Source of the DNA: Akkermansiaceae bacterium
GTDB taxonomy: Bacteria > Verrucomicrobiota > Verrucomicrobiia > Verrucomicrobiales > Akkermansiaceae
Direction of reading: 5' to 3'
Length of the DNA stretch: 64,000 bases
Assembly (NCBI GenBank): GCA_021200315.1
Contig: JAJQGU010000070.1
Span: forward strand, 1-64,000
Shown here: piece after piece, positions 37,593-47,299 of the stretch
How the letters are laid out: each line of letters opens with the position of its first letter
How positions within the stretch are numbered: position 1 is the stretch's first letter
The notes under the pieces: generated by a model
What the model was told of the DNA's origin: nothing
Seen by the model: the letters and a program-made list of their open reading frames with translations, nothing else
The model's database searches: none
Translations under genes and position numbers: made by a program

Positions 37593-38560
37593 TTAAGCGA
37601 CGACAGGGGGGGTACGCAATATGCTGATTGTAAGGCTTTCCCGGGGCGAAGAACCCTGTGAAGATTTCAGCAGACCCAATTCTTCAGCATACGCAAATAC
37701 ACGCAAGCTGTCGGATAGGGCATAATCACGAGAAATTCGAATCCATGACAAGATGCTGTCCTTTACTCTTTCCATGCATGCGGTTCGTGTTATTTCATTC
37801 ATTTCGTGACATTGATTCAAAAAATCCACAATGGCCCTGACACCAGAGATATTGTCATAAAAGACTTGCAAATTGGGTTCCCTCACCGTTGAATCGGGAT
37901 GCAGGCGATAAGCATAATACCTCCATTGTATGCTGCCGATACGTCCCTTCTCACCGACGGCCCATACAGCGGCGTGCGACCAATCGGAATCTTCGAAAGC
38001 TGTGTTTTCCCGAAAAGGAGGAATGCTTTGAAGAAGTTCTCTCCTGTATAGAGAGAAGCAGTTGGAAAAGAGAAATTCTCTGCGTTGAAGATAGGTATTC
38101 CTATCGTAAACTGATACAGGAGGAATGTCTTTTCTCTATCTAACTGAGGGAGTTCCCCATGCCATACGTTCAGCGCAACATCGGATTGAAGCAAATCGAG
38201 ATGATTTTTCCGCAATATGTCAACGAGAATTGATATGGTGTTTGCGTATCGCCAGCAATCGTCCGAATCCATGAAGGCGATGTATTTCCCTTTTGCTTCG
38301 CGGAGCCCATAATTCTTGGCCTTCCCCTGGCGGCCGTGAAGTTGCCGCAGATATCTCAGATTCGCGTATTTTTTCTGCAAACGTCTGACGACGCTTGCCA
38401 GCCCGTCAGGAGATGCGTCGTCCACCACAATCACTTCGAACCGGGACGGGTCATAATCCTGTTCGCACAGGCTGACGAGGCAGTGTTCGATGAATGTCTC
38501 TGTATTGTATGCGGGAACAATGACGGAAAGATCGAGCGATGTATTGTTGTCATCATGCAT
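37593..38560 (-). pseudogene. GT2-family glycosyltransferase split by frameshift
   Basis: SVIVPAYNTETFIEHCLVSLCEQ...FMDSDDCW in frame A; frame B reads YRRELLQSIPPFRENTAFEDSDWSHAAVWAVGEKGRIGSIQWRYYAYRLHPDSTVREPNLQ into ORF 37593-37886. Removing one TC unit at 38050-38056 joins them. Confidence 0.8.
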
Positions 38561-39647
38561 GGGGGCGCCTCCTTTCTTGTATTTGATTGAGATAAGATCT
38601 GTAATGGGTCTTCATCGCTTCCAGAGAAAAATACGCCCGCGCCTTCCGACTAGCCTTGCTTTTCATTGTCGTCAGCAGGGCGTCGTCATGAATAAGGCGA
38701 GAAATTTTGTCGATGAATGCTTGCGCATCGTCGATAGGGACGAGGAACCCGTTTTCGTTTTCATCGACGATGTCGTCCGTCACTCCTTCCAGAAGGGAGA
38801 CGACGGGAACGGCTGCGTTCATCATGGCTTCGGCGATAACCAGCCCGAAGGCGTCCACATGCGTAGGGTAGACGAAGACATCCGCCCGGCGCAGGCTGGT
38901 ATAAACCTCATCCGGAGGGAGCGTACCGGTCATTTCGACGAGCCCCGTCCGTATTTCCCGCTCAAGCTTGCGTGAAAGGTCGCCGCGCAGTTCTCCGTCT
39001 CCGATGATGGAAAAATGGAATACTTCCCCGCCCCGCTCCAGCCCCCGTATGATTTTCGGCAGCAGCAGAACGCCTTTGTGCTTCATCAGCGTGCCCACAT
39101 AGACCAGCTCTTTCCGGCCGCCGGCTTGTGCTGCCGCTGGTTCGCCATCTGCGCTCTCCACACCGTGAGGAATCACGGTGACCCTCTCTCGGTATCGATT
39201 CTGGGTGTAGGCATTGAAGTGGTCGGCAATGGCCTGGCTGGGGGCGATCCACCCATCGACGCTCTGGGCGTGGATGGAGCCTATTCTGTAAAAATCGGGA
39301 GTGTCGTTATGCAGGACATGCACCAGTGCTGTTTCTGAGCAGAGAAATGGCGCCACATGCTGGCACACGGCGTTGTAATTATTGATAATCAGATTAGGAG
39401 CCAATTTTCGCAGCAAAAACAGCAGATCCAGATACCGGCCTGCCTTGTTCCTGTCCGCAAGAGAGTAGAACGTACATTCCTCATCGATGAGCGCCAAACT
39501 CCCGAGACAGGATTCCCGCGCTGCATGAGTGGAGACAATCGCGACGGAATGCCCCTCCTCCCACAATATATTGGCGAGCGTGCAGATATACTTGCTCAAT
39601 CCGCCGCCGAAGGCCAAGGAAGACGTCACCAGGACGACTTTTCTCAT
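38553..39647 (-). CDS. GT4-family glycosyltransferase
   Basis: MRKVVLVTSSLAFGGGLSKYICTLANIL; YVGTLMKHKGVLLLPKII; DAFGLVIAEAMMNAAVPVV. Confidence 0.9.
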   Translation of the reverse strand: MRKVVLVTSSLAFGGGLSKYICTLANILWEEGHSVAIVSTHAARESCLGSLALIDEECTFYSLADRNKAGRYLDLLFLLRKLAPNLIINNYNAVCQHVAPFLCSETALVHVLHNDTPDFYRIGSIHAQSVDGWIAPSQAIADHFNAYTQNRYRERVTVIPHGVESADGEPAAAQAGGRKELVYVGTLMKHKGVLLLPKIIRGLERGGEVFHFSIIGDGELRGDLSRKLEREIRTGLVEMTGTLPPDEVYTSLRRADVFVYPTHVDAFGLVIAEAMMNAAVPVVSLLEGVTDDIVDENENGFLVPIDDAQAFIDKISRLIHDDALLTTMKSKASRKARAYFSLEAMKTHYRSYLNQIQERRRPHA

Positions 39648-40228
39648 GACCGGTATCCTATTATTTTCGCCGGATTCCCCACGGCGACGGCATTGGGCGG
39701 AATATCCTTGACAACCACGGCGCCCGCTCCGATCACGGCGTTGTCTCCGATGGTGATGTCGCCGATGCACAGGACATTGACACCAAAATCCACGTTGTCC
39801 CCGATTGTGGGCTTTTCACTGTGTTTGTCCTTGCTTTTTACACCCACGCAGGAGAGCTGGCGGAACGTGCACCCTTTGCCGATGGATTTTGCCGCAATGC
39901 GTGTTCCGAAAGCATGTTCGAAATAGATTCCCCCTCCTTGGATACGGTTGCCGTCATCGGCCAATGTAATGCTTTTGTCAGGAGGACAAACAATCCGGAA
40001 AATGTTCAGAATGTTTCTCACCCGGAAATAAAAAAGATTTCTGAACTGAGGATGGAACTTCAACAAACAGACAAGCCTAGTCATTTTGTTTCGATAGCGG
40101 ATACGGAGTTCGTGCGTCCATCGATCCACATCCTCGTCCACGAGCTTGCGCTGAGACGAGCATTGATAGTAGGTCAGCAGAATGCTGTATAGGACGAACG
40201 CCAGCAGGATTTTTATTTTCTCGATCAT
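39644..40228 (-). CDS. Serine-acetyltransferase-like left-handed beta-helix acyltransferase
   Basis: GIYFEHAFGTRIAAKSIGKGCTFRQLS...PTIGDNVDFGVNVLCIGDITIGDNAVIGAGAVVVKDIPPNAVAVGNPAKII. Confidence 0.88.
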   Translation of the reverse strand: MIEKIKILLAFVLYSILLTYYQCSSQRKLVDEDVDRWTHELRIRYRNKMTRLVCLLKFHPQFRNLFYFRVRNILNIFRIVCPPDKSITLADDGNRIQGGGIYFEHAFGTRIAAKSIGKGCTFRQLSCVGVKSKDKHSEKPTIGDNVDFGVNVLCIGDITIGDNAVIGAGAVVVKDIPPNAVAVGNPAKIIGYRS

Positions 40229-41058
40229 TTATTGCCAATGAGTTTTTGTGAAAATAGGCCGTACAAGTCTATGGACAGATTGCAAAGCTTGATCATGTAT
40301 CTGCGGAATCCCCGATACTTCGACAGCCTGCGCAGCAGGCGATTCCCCTCCACCGTAATCCCTTCGTAATCGAGGAGCAGCCTTGGAGGGAACATCTCTT
40401 TTTTAGCTTTAGTCCACTCTTCCCGAACACGCTCCGTTTCAGTATTGCTTATGCCTCCGGGATAAAATCGCGTCACTTTGATGTCTATTGCTTCGTAGGT
40501 GCAGTTGTTGAATACGAGAGCCTCTATAAAAAACTTGGAATCAGAAATGATGCGGTACTTTTCGTCGTAGGGGAGCCGCAGCATCAGCGCTCTCCGAATG
40601 AACGTCGAGGGATGAGGCATGTATTGGGTCAATAGCTCCAATCAAGAGATGCGCTCTTTTTCGCCTATGCGCTTGAGTGTTGAGACCCTGGTATCTTCGT
40701 TGATCCGAGCAAGATATCCCTGCACGATTTCACTTGTAATATCAAGCGACAGGAATTGACTGACAACGTTATCGGAATACAGTTCGTCTCCTGAATTGAG
40801 AAACAGACAGTACTCCCCGGAAGCAAGGCGTGCGCCTTTATTCATGGCGTTGTAAATGCCGGTGTCTGGTTCGCTGAGCAGGATGACGTTGGCTCTCTCC
40901 TTCGAATAAGCCTTTATCACATAGACGCTTCCATCCGTCGACGCGCCGTCGATGATGACGTGTTCAAACGTCAGTGCATCCTGTTCCTTCACGCTTTTTA
41001 GCGTGCGCATCAGACCTGCCCTGTTATTGTAGTTAATGGTAATGATCGAAAGTTTCAT
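40225..41058 (-). pseudogene. GT2-family glycosyltransferase interrupted by in-frame TGA
   Basis: MKLSIITINYNNRAGLMRTLKSVKEQ...GIYNAMNKGARLASGEYCLFLNSGD...GEKERIS-TGA-LELLTQYMPHPSTFIRRALM...; the downstream ORF is in the same frame. Confidence 0.85.
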
Positions 41059-42605
41059 TTCTGCATAGCACGGTTAAGCTTCAACAGACGGAAAGCCAGA
41101 TCCCTGAATCCCCTTGTCAGGGCGAACATGAACAGAGACTGCACGGCCATGAACGTGAATACGGCGAGTCCTCCGGCAAGAGCCCATTCCAGAAAACCAG
41201 CCCGAGACCATCCGTAGAGCCCCAGCCAGTCCCCGACGGGACTCACGATACTGAACGCCAGCGCACTTGCCACCATATAGCGTATTACCTGCAGCCAATA
41301 TCCATGGTAACTGTCATGAAAACCCTGTCTGAACAAGTAGTATGGCTTCCATAAGACGATGATGAAGAAAAGACTGACAATCTTTCCAAGCAGCAGCCCC
41401 GGAAGTCCGAGGAAATATCCCGCGACCAGGCTGATGGAAAGATTCAGCCCTCCCTCCGCCCAAGCTGACCAGGTATCGGCATAGTGCCCATATCCTCCGT
41501 TAAACATATCCACCACACCGCGGGTAATGGATATGTATGTGACGATGAGCATGAGCACCAGCACCGTTCCCGAGAGGAGGTATTCTCCCCCCAGCCAGAG
41601 ACAGATAAACGGCTGAATGAAATGGTAGATGCCGAAAAGCACCACTCCGGCAATAAAATAGCGGAGTGAAAGAAGTTCCCAGAAGACGCGCAGGATTTTT
41701 GGCTGATTTCCTTCGGCAATGAGATTTCCCACGCCTGCGTTCATGCCGTTCATGACGACGGAGAGCATGGTGGTGCTTCGAGTGATGATGCCGGCGTAGT
41801 TACCGTAATAAGTCACCATGGAAAGGGAAACGAAAGAGTAGATGAGGATCTGGTCGCTTTGTGTGAGCAGGAAATCTTTAATCCTGTGGACGAAGACCTG
41901 CCGCGTTCGTCTCATGATCTCTGGGTAACGTGCGCGGAGGGCTTTTCCTTTGCGAACGGAGGCGCTGAGCCAAGGATACACTTGGCGGATTTTTCGATTG
42001 AGGAGCCAGCAGCAGATGCCGCCGTAGACCATCTCAATGATGAGCCAGATATAGTAATTGCCGTACTTCCAGGCGAAGTACATCTGCAGAAGAGTCTTGA
42101 TGATGTTGCCGCTCTGGAAATAGACATTGACTACATAGTTTTTCTGGTCGGCGGATAACAAGACGGATCGGTAGTTGCAGAAATAAGAAATAAGCGAAGA
42201 TGCGAGGAAGGCATAGAAAGCCAGATAGATAACGCTGAAGCTGAATGGCGTGTTCCTGAAAATGAAAGGAAGGCATAGGCTCAAACAAACGGCTGCGCCG
42301 AGAACGAATACCCCGACCCGGCGGTACATGAAGCCGAAAACGGAGACCACTGACTCGATTCCCGGACGATCATCCTTCTGCAAAGGGGCGTACAAAGCGA
42401 AGGCTACCGCTGCTCCGATGCCTAGCTCGGCAAGATTGAGAATACCGAGGATATTCTGCAGGGTGCCCGTCAATCCGAGAAAATCCGCGCCAAGGCAGTC
42501 CAGAAAGATCTTGCGCGAGAAGAACATCAGCGCGAGCGCCAACGCGTAGAAGACGGCATCGACCTTGGCGTTGAGCAGGCTCTTCTGAACGCGGGATGCT
42601 GCCAT
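41055..42605 (-). CDS. Polysaccharide flippase (Wzx-like membrane protein)
   Basis: Multiple TM segments; MFFSRKIFLDCLGADFLGLTGTLQNILGILNLAELGIGAAV; last gene of a glycosyltransferase cluster. Confidence 0.88.
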   Translation of the reverse strand: MAASRVQKSLLNAKVDAVFYALALALMFFSRKIFLDCLGADFLGLTGTLQNILGILNLAELGIGAAVAFALYAPLQKDDRPGIESVVSVFGFMYRRVGVFVLGAAVCLSLCLPFIFRNTPFSFSVIYLAFYAFLASSLISYFCNYRSVLLSADQKNYVVNVYFQSGNIIKTLLQMYFAWKYGNYYIWLIIEMVYGGICCWLLNRKIRQVYPWLSASVRKGKALRARYPEIMRRTRQVFVHRIKDFLLTQSDQILIYSFVSLSMVTYYGNYAGIITRSTTMLSVVMNGMNAGVGNLIAEGNQPKILRVFWELLSLRYFIAGVVLFGIYHFIQPFICLWLGGEYLLSGTVLVLMLIVTYISITRGVVDMFNGGYGHYADTWSAWAEGGLNLSISLVAGYFLGLPGLLLGKIVSLFFIIVLWKPYYLFRQGFHDSYHGYWLQVIRYMVASALAFSIVSPVGDWLGLYGWSRAGFLEWALAGGLAVFTFMAVQSLFMFALTRGFRDLAFRLLKLNRAMQK

Positions 42606-42740
42606 GGCGTATTCTCAGACCCTGGAGCGCGGGGAGGGGACGGCGTGCCTGCGGGTCGTCCGGCGGAGGCGTTCCGCTCCATGGACGCAAGAGCTCCTGT
42701 TGGCTGAATCGGCGGAAATCATAGTCTGGCGCAAAGCCTA

Positions 42741-42940
42741 GAGGATTTTGAATCCGTTGTCAAGGCGGAATTTGCCGATTCTTTGAAAATGATGCGTTTC
42801 TCCTCTGTTTCCATTTCGTGAAAAAGAGGCGCAATTTATATAACCCCATTATGTATTTTTTCTCATCCTTGTTGATGGGAAGCGGGTAAGGGAAAAATTT
42901 CAGCGGAATTTCTGCCTGGCGGATTCAAAATCCGCCGGGC
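42741..42940. repeat. ~200-bp intergenic element with hairpin-forming inverted ends, copy 2
   Basis: GAGGATTTTGAATCCGTTGTCAA...AATTTATATAACCCCATTATGTATTTTTT...GCCTGGCGGATTCAAAATCCGCCGGGC; co-linear with 258-464. Confidence 0.8.
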
Positions 42941-43289
42941 TTTGCGCCCACCCCCATGAAGCGGCGCAGTTTATTCTCCGCATCCCCCTCCTAAAAATTT
43001 CTTCCTCGCCAATCCAGCGGCTTCCAGACTCGCTTTCGTTGTTTTGGGAGTGGTTTCCAAACACAGCCGATGACCAAGTCGGCATAGGCAATGTCTTTTT
43101 AGTCTGTTGACACCGGGAACATTATTCCTTGATCAAAGCTGCGGCCAATGACGGCCGTTTTGTTGAAAATATATGCCTATGACAGACACAAAAGACGGAA
43201 CGTCTGAACGGCGTGCGGGGAAAAGCTACAGAAACGGCACGGTTCCATAGGATGCCGCGCCGTTGTGAATACTTGCTGAAACAATGCGC

Positions 43290-43568
43290 TCAGGCCAAGC
43301 GATAATATTGATAATGAACCGTGTCGTCAATGGCAAGAGTCTCGCGGGCTTCACGGATAACGGAAGGCTCGGCTTCGAAAGCGAAGATCATGTATTGACC
43401 TGCCTTGGAATGCTTGGATTCATAGGCAAACTCGCGGCGCCCCAAATTCCGTGTCTCAGTGATCTTCGCCCCTGCAGCCGTCAACTTGCCGGCTACGGCC
43501 TCTGTGAGCTCTTCTAATGTGGCGGAACCTTTTGTGTTCAGAGTGATCAACGCTTCGTATTTTCTCAT
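43290..43568 (-). CDS. rpsF: Ribosomal protein S6
   Basis: MRKYEALITLNTKGS...GRREFAYESKHSKAGQYMIFAFEAEP. Confidence 0.9.
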   Translation of the reverse strand: MRKYEALITLNTKGSATLEELTEAVAGKLTAAGAKITETRNLGRREFAYESKHSKAGQYMIFAFEAEPSVIREARETLAIDDTVHYQYYRLA

Positions 43569-43683
43569 GATGTTGTCTGTAAATTTGTATGTCCTTTTGG
43601 GGATGCGGTCGCTGAGAATGCACTTTTTTCACACGGATTGCAAGCCCAAACTGTAAAAACATGCAAGGAAAGTGCAATTGGCG

Positions 43684-44961
43684 TCAAAGCGCTTGCAGTG
43701 CACGGGCCACAGCTTCGACGGTGTGGTCGATGTCGCTTTCTGTGTGAGCCGTCGAGAGAAAAGCTGTCTCGTAAGGTGAGGGAGCGATGTAAACGCCTTG
43801 ATCGAGCAGAGAAAGGAAAAAGGTGCGGAACATGTCCATCGAGGCGGTTGAGGCCGTGTTGAGATCATAGACTTCGCAAGTGGTGAAGAAAAGGCAGAAC
43901 ATTGATCCGGCCCTGTGGAAAGTGAGCGGTCTGCCGCTGTCTTTCAGTGCGCGCCGCATACCTTCTTCCAGTCGGGCGCCGAGAGTTTCCAGTCGGCTGT
44001 AAGCGTCGGTTTTTCCGAGTTCGCGGAGCTGCGCCAAACCGGCGGCCATGGCCACTGGATTGCCGGAAAGCGTGCCCGCCTGGTACACGGGGCCAAGGGG
44101 GGAGATGCAATCCATGATGTCCGCCCGCCCGCCGAATGCGCCCACGGGCAAACCGCCTCCGATCACCTTGCCGAGTGTGGTCAGATCGGGCGTAACGCCG
44201 CAAAGTCCTTGTACGCCGGCTCTGCCGAGCCGGAAGCCAGTCATCACTTCGTCGAAGATCAGCAATGCGCCGTGCTGCTGCGTAATCTCGCGCAGGAATT
44301 CGAGGAAGCCCTCTTTGGGGAAATAGAGCCCCGCATTGGCCGGAAAGGGTTCGAGGATAACGCAGGCTATATCGTGCCCGTATTGTTGAAAGGCGCGCCG
44401 CACGGCTCCTTTGTCATTGAATGGCAGCGCGAGCGTCAGCGCGGCAAGTCTGGCCGGCACGCCCGCGCTGTCGGGTTTGCCGTGGGTCAGCGCTCCCGAC
44501 CCCGCGGAGACGAGCAGAGAATCCGCATGCCCGTGATAGCAGCCTTCGAATTTGATGATGCGGTTTCGCCCCGTGTATCCGCGTGCGAGGCGCACGGCCG
44601 ACATGGTGGCTTCCGTGCCGCTGTTGGTCATGCGCACTTTTTCGACGGAGGGGATCCAACTCGTGATCATCTCAGCCATGTCGACTTCCGCTCGGGTGGG
44701 TATGCCGTAGCCTAAACCATGCGGGATGCATTTCTGCACGGCTGCAATCACGCATTCGGGCGCATGCCCCAGAATGGCGGGGCCCCAGGTGCCCACGTAG
44801 TCGATGTAGTCGTTTCCGTCCTCGTCCGTCAGATGGGCGCCTCGTGCAGCTGTAACGAAAAAGGGTGCTCGCCCAAGCCTGCTGAAGGCGCGGACCGGAG
44901 AATTGACACCGCCGGGAATGACGGCCTGCGCACGTGCAAAGAGTTCTTCCGATATCGACAT
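43684..44961 (-). CDS. hemL: Glutamate-1-semialdehyde 2,1-aminomutase
   Basis: FARAQAVIPGGVNSPVRAFSRLGRAPFFV, GRNRIIKFEGCYHGHADSLLV, LTTLGKVIGGGLPVGAFGG. Confidence 0.96.
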   Translation of the reverse strand: MSISEELFARAQAVIPGGVNSPVRAFSRLGRAPFFVTAARGAHLTDEDGNDYIDYVGTWGPAILGHAPECVIAAVQKCIPHGLGYGIPTRAEVDMAEMITSWIPSVEKVRMTNSGTEATMSAVRLARGYTGRNRIIKFEGCYHGHADSLLVSAGSGALTHGKPDSAGVPARLAALTLALPFNDKGAVRRAFQQYGHDIACVILEPFPANAGLYFPKEGFLEFLREITQQHGALLIFDEVMTGFRLGRAGVQGLCGVTPDLTTLGKVIGGGLPVGAFGGRADIMDCISPLGPVYQAGTLSGNPVAMAAGLAQLRELGKTDAYSRLETLGARLEEGMRRALKDSGRPLTFHRAGSMFCLFFTTCEVYDLNTASTASMDMFRTFFLSLLDQGVYIAPSPYETAFLSTAHTESDIDHTVEAVARALQAL

Positions 44962-45008
44962 CTTGCTTGGCTGCAGGAGGTGGAGATTTCAGCCTTTTCT
45001 CATTCATG

Positions 45009-45038
45009 GAAAAAGACTGCCTCGAGGCAGTCTTTTTC
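45009..45038. terminator. Perfect 30-nt palindrome between rpsU and hemL
   Basis: GAAAAAGACTGCCTC|GAGGCAGTCTTTTTC, 15-bp arms with A/T tracts. Confidence 0.7.
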
Positions 45039-45065
45039 ATCAAAGAGATTTCCAGACTGGGAGAT

Positions 45066-45308
45066 TCAGGCTTGCGGCTCGGCGGGAGTGACAGCTTCGG
45101 CGGAAATTTCTTCCTTGCTGGTGTAGCGCCATTTGACCTTGTTCCGCTTGGAGGCGGAACGCGCCTTGCGGCGTCTTTCGTCGGCGGGAGTTTCGAAGGC
45201 ACGGCGGCGGCGCATCTCTTCGAGGATGCCCTCAGTGTCGAGCTTGCTTTTCAGGCGCTTCAGCGCACGATCGATCGGTTCTCCTTTTTTGACAGTAATG
45301 GAACGCAT
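45066..45308 (-). CDS. rpsU: Ribosomal protein S21
   Basis: KKGEPIDRALKRLKSKLDTEGILEEMRRRRAFETPADERRRK. Confidence 0.92.
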   Translation of the reverse strand: MRSITVKKGEPIDRALKRLKSKLDTEGILEEMRRRRAFETPADERRRKARSASKRNKVKWRYTSKEEISAEAVTPAEPQA

Positions 45309-45664
45309 GATATAATATATATGATATTAGTCCGGAAATCGGGAAAGGGAAAATAGCCCTTTTCGGGGGGCGAGTCAAGCAATTTATCTCATAAAAGTGA
45401 AATTTGCAGGCTTTTTCGCCAGAGTGCCGGGTGATGCTTGACTGCGCCTTGAGACAAAAGGGACTCAGACTCTCACAGCTGTTGAGCCGTTCCGTCTTTT
45501 TCCGCAATGCAGCGGAGGTGAGGATGAAATGAAGAAAAAAATTCAGAGATGTAGAAAATTGAAGTCTCTCGAATATGGACAAAAAGAGACCGGCGGAGAG
45601 TGCGGGAAGCAAATTTCCTTGGCAAGAGGGACGAAGCGTGCTAGGCTGTGTTCACAGCGAAACG

Positions 45665-46642
45665 ATGGAAGGAATGTCTCATCATCTCGAACGGGCTCAT
45701 CGGGTTTTTCTTGATGAAATCACATCTCTGCGCGAAGTCGACAATCGCCTGAACGAACAGTTCGGACAAGCGGTGGAAGCCATGCGGATTGCGCTTGATG
45801 CCGGCCGCAAGATTATTGTGGTAGGTGTGGGCAAATCCGGCAACATTGGCCTGAAAATCGCGGCGACACTCACATCCACCGGTGCGCCGGCCGTGCTGCT
45901 CGACTCGATGAACGCCCTGCACGGCGATCTCGGCATCGTGTGCGACGGGGATGCATGTATTGCTATGTCCTTTTCCGGAGAGACGGCTGAGCTTCTGCGC
46001 CTGCTTCCTCACCTCAAGCGCTACGATATGAAAATCATCGGTATGACGGGCAACGTGCATTCCACGCTTGCGCAGCACTCCGACATCGTGCTTGATACAG
46101 GCGTGGAGCATGAGGCGTGCCCGCTCAATCTGGCTCCTACTTCAAGCAGCACGGCCATGCTGGTGATGGGGGACGCATTGGCAATGGCTTTGCTGGAAGC
46201 GCGCCATTTCACCAAGGAGGCATTTGCCCGCAGTCACCCGGGCGGAGCTTTGGGGCGAGCCCTTCTTACGAAAGTGGGCGATATCATGCGGACGGAAATT
46301 GCCCGATTGCCTGATACGGCCACGGTGGCCGAATGCCTTATGGCCATGACGCAGGCTCATGCCGGAGCCTGCGTGCTCGTAACGCCGGAGGGGGAACTGG
46401 CCGGTATTTTCACACATGGTGATTTTGTTCGCGCTTATCAGAAGAACCCGCTCGTGGGGGAAATTCCCGTGTCCGGGCTGATGACGCGCAGCCCCGTCTG
46501 CGTGGGGGTCGGGGAACTGGCCGCCGCCGCCGTGCGCACGCTCAGCCATCGCCGCATAGATGACCTTGTGGTGCTTGACGCGCAGAAAAAGCCGGTGGGT
46601 CTTGTCGACACTCAAGATCTCGCCCGTCTCAAGCTCGTTTGA
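45665..46642 (+). CDS. Arabinose-5-phosphate isomerase (KpsF/GutQ/KdsD family)
   Basis: SIS domain VGVGKSGNIGLKIAATLTSTGAPAVLL...HGDLGIV; C-terminal CBS pair. Confidence 0.95.
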   Translation: MEGMSHHLERAHRVFLDEITSLREVDNRLNEQFGQAVEAMRIALDAGRKIIVVGVGKSGNIGLKIAATLTSTGAPAVLLDSMNALHGDLGIVCDGDACIAMSFSGETAELLRLLPHLKRYDMKIIGMTGNVHSTLAQHSDIVLDTGVEHEACPLNLAPTSSSTAMLVMGDALAMALLEARHFTKEAFARSHPGGALGRALLTKVGDIMRTEIARLPDTATVAECLMAMTQAHAGACVLVTPEGELAGIFTHGDFVRAYQKNPLVGEIPVSGLMTRSPVCVGVGELAAAAVRTLSHRRIDDLVVLDAQKKPVGLVDTQDLARLKLV

Positions 46643-46665
46643 TATTCCCTCCCGCACGCCCTCGC

Positions 46666-47106
46666 ATGAACGACGCATTCAATCGGAACTCCGAGGGCAG
46701 GGATGCGGGCGCCTGTCTGATTCTCGCCAAGAAGCTGATGCGGGGAAGAGGAGCGGCTCGCAACTACGAAGCGGCGGCACGGTGGTTTGATCTTGCCGCC
46801 CAGGCGGGCAGCGCCGATGCGTTTTATTGGCTGGGTAAACTTTATTTGAAGGGACTCGGAGTTCCCAAGGATCCCGGAGGCGCGGCTTCCTGCTTCGAGC
46901 ACGCTGCCAACCAAGGGCATGCCGCAGCACAATGGTATCTTGGTGAATGTTTTGAAACGGGAAAGGGAGTGCCTCGTTCATGCGAACTCGCCGGTTATTG
47001 GTATCGCAAAAGCGCCGCCCGAGGGGAGGAAAGGGCATTTGCCGCGCTTTTGCGTCTTGCCGGAAAAGGGCCGGGAATGATTTCCTGTCCTCGTTCCGAT
47101 CATTGA
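46666..47106 (+). CDS. Sel1-repeat protein
   Basis: NYEAAARWFDLAAQAGSADAFYWLGKLYLKGLGVPKDPGGAASCFEHAANQGHAAAQWYLGECFETGKGV. Confidence 0.88.
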   Translation: MNDAFNRNSEGRDAGACLILAKKLMRGRGAARNYEAAARWFDLAAQAGSADAFYWLGKLYLKGLGVPKDPGGAASCFEHAANQGHAAAQWYLGECFETGKGVPRSCELAGYWYRKSAARGEERAFAALLRLAGKGPGMISCPRSDH

Positions 47107-47299
47107 CGCGATGGCCTGAGTCACCGCCGCGGATTTTCTTGCGACGCAATTACCAAGATGAGGAAGAAAGCCGGAATGGACGGTAAATCGGGGCGTCGGG
47201 CACCAGCCGCGTTTTGAGGTGTGCGGTCGGTTCTCGTCAAGCGGAGCCCGCTCCCGCGCTTACACAGGAAGGCGCGGCGTCTTTGCATGGTAAAGCCGC

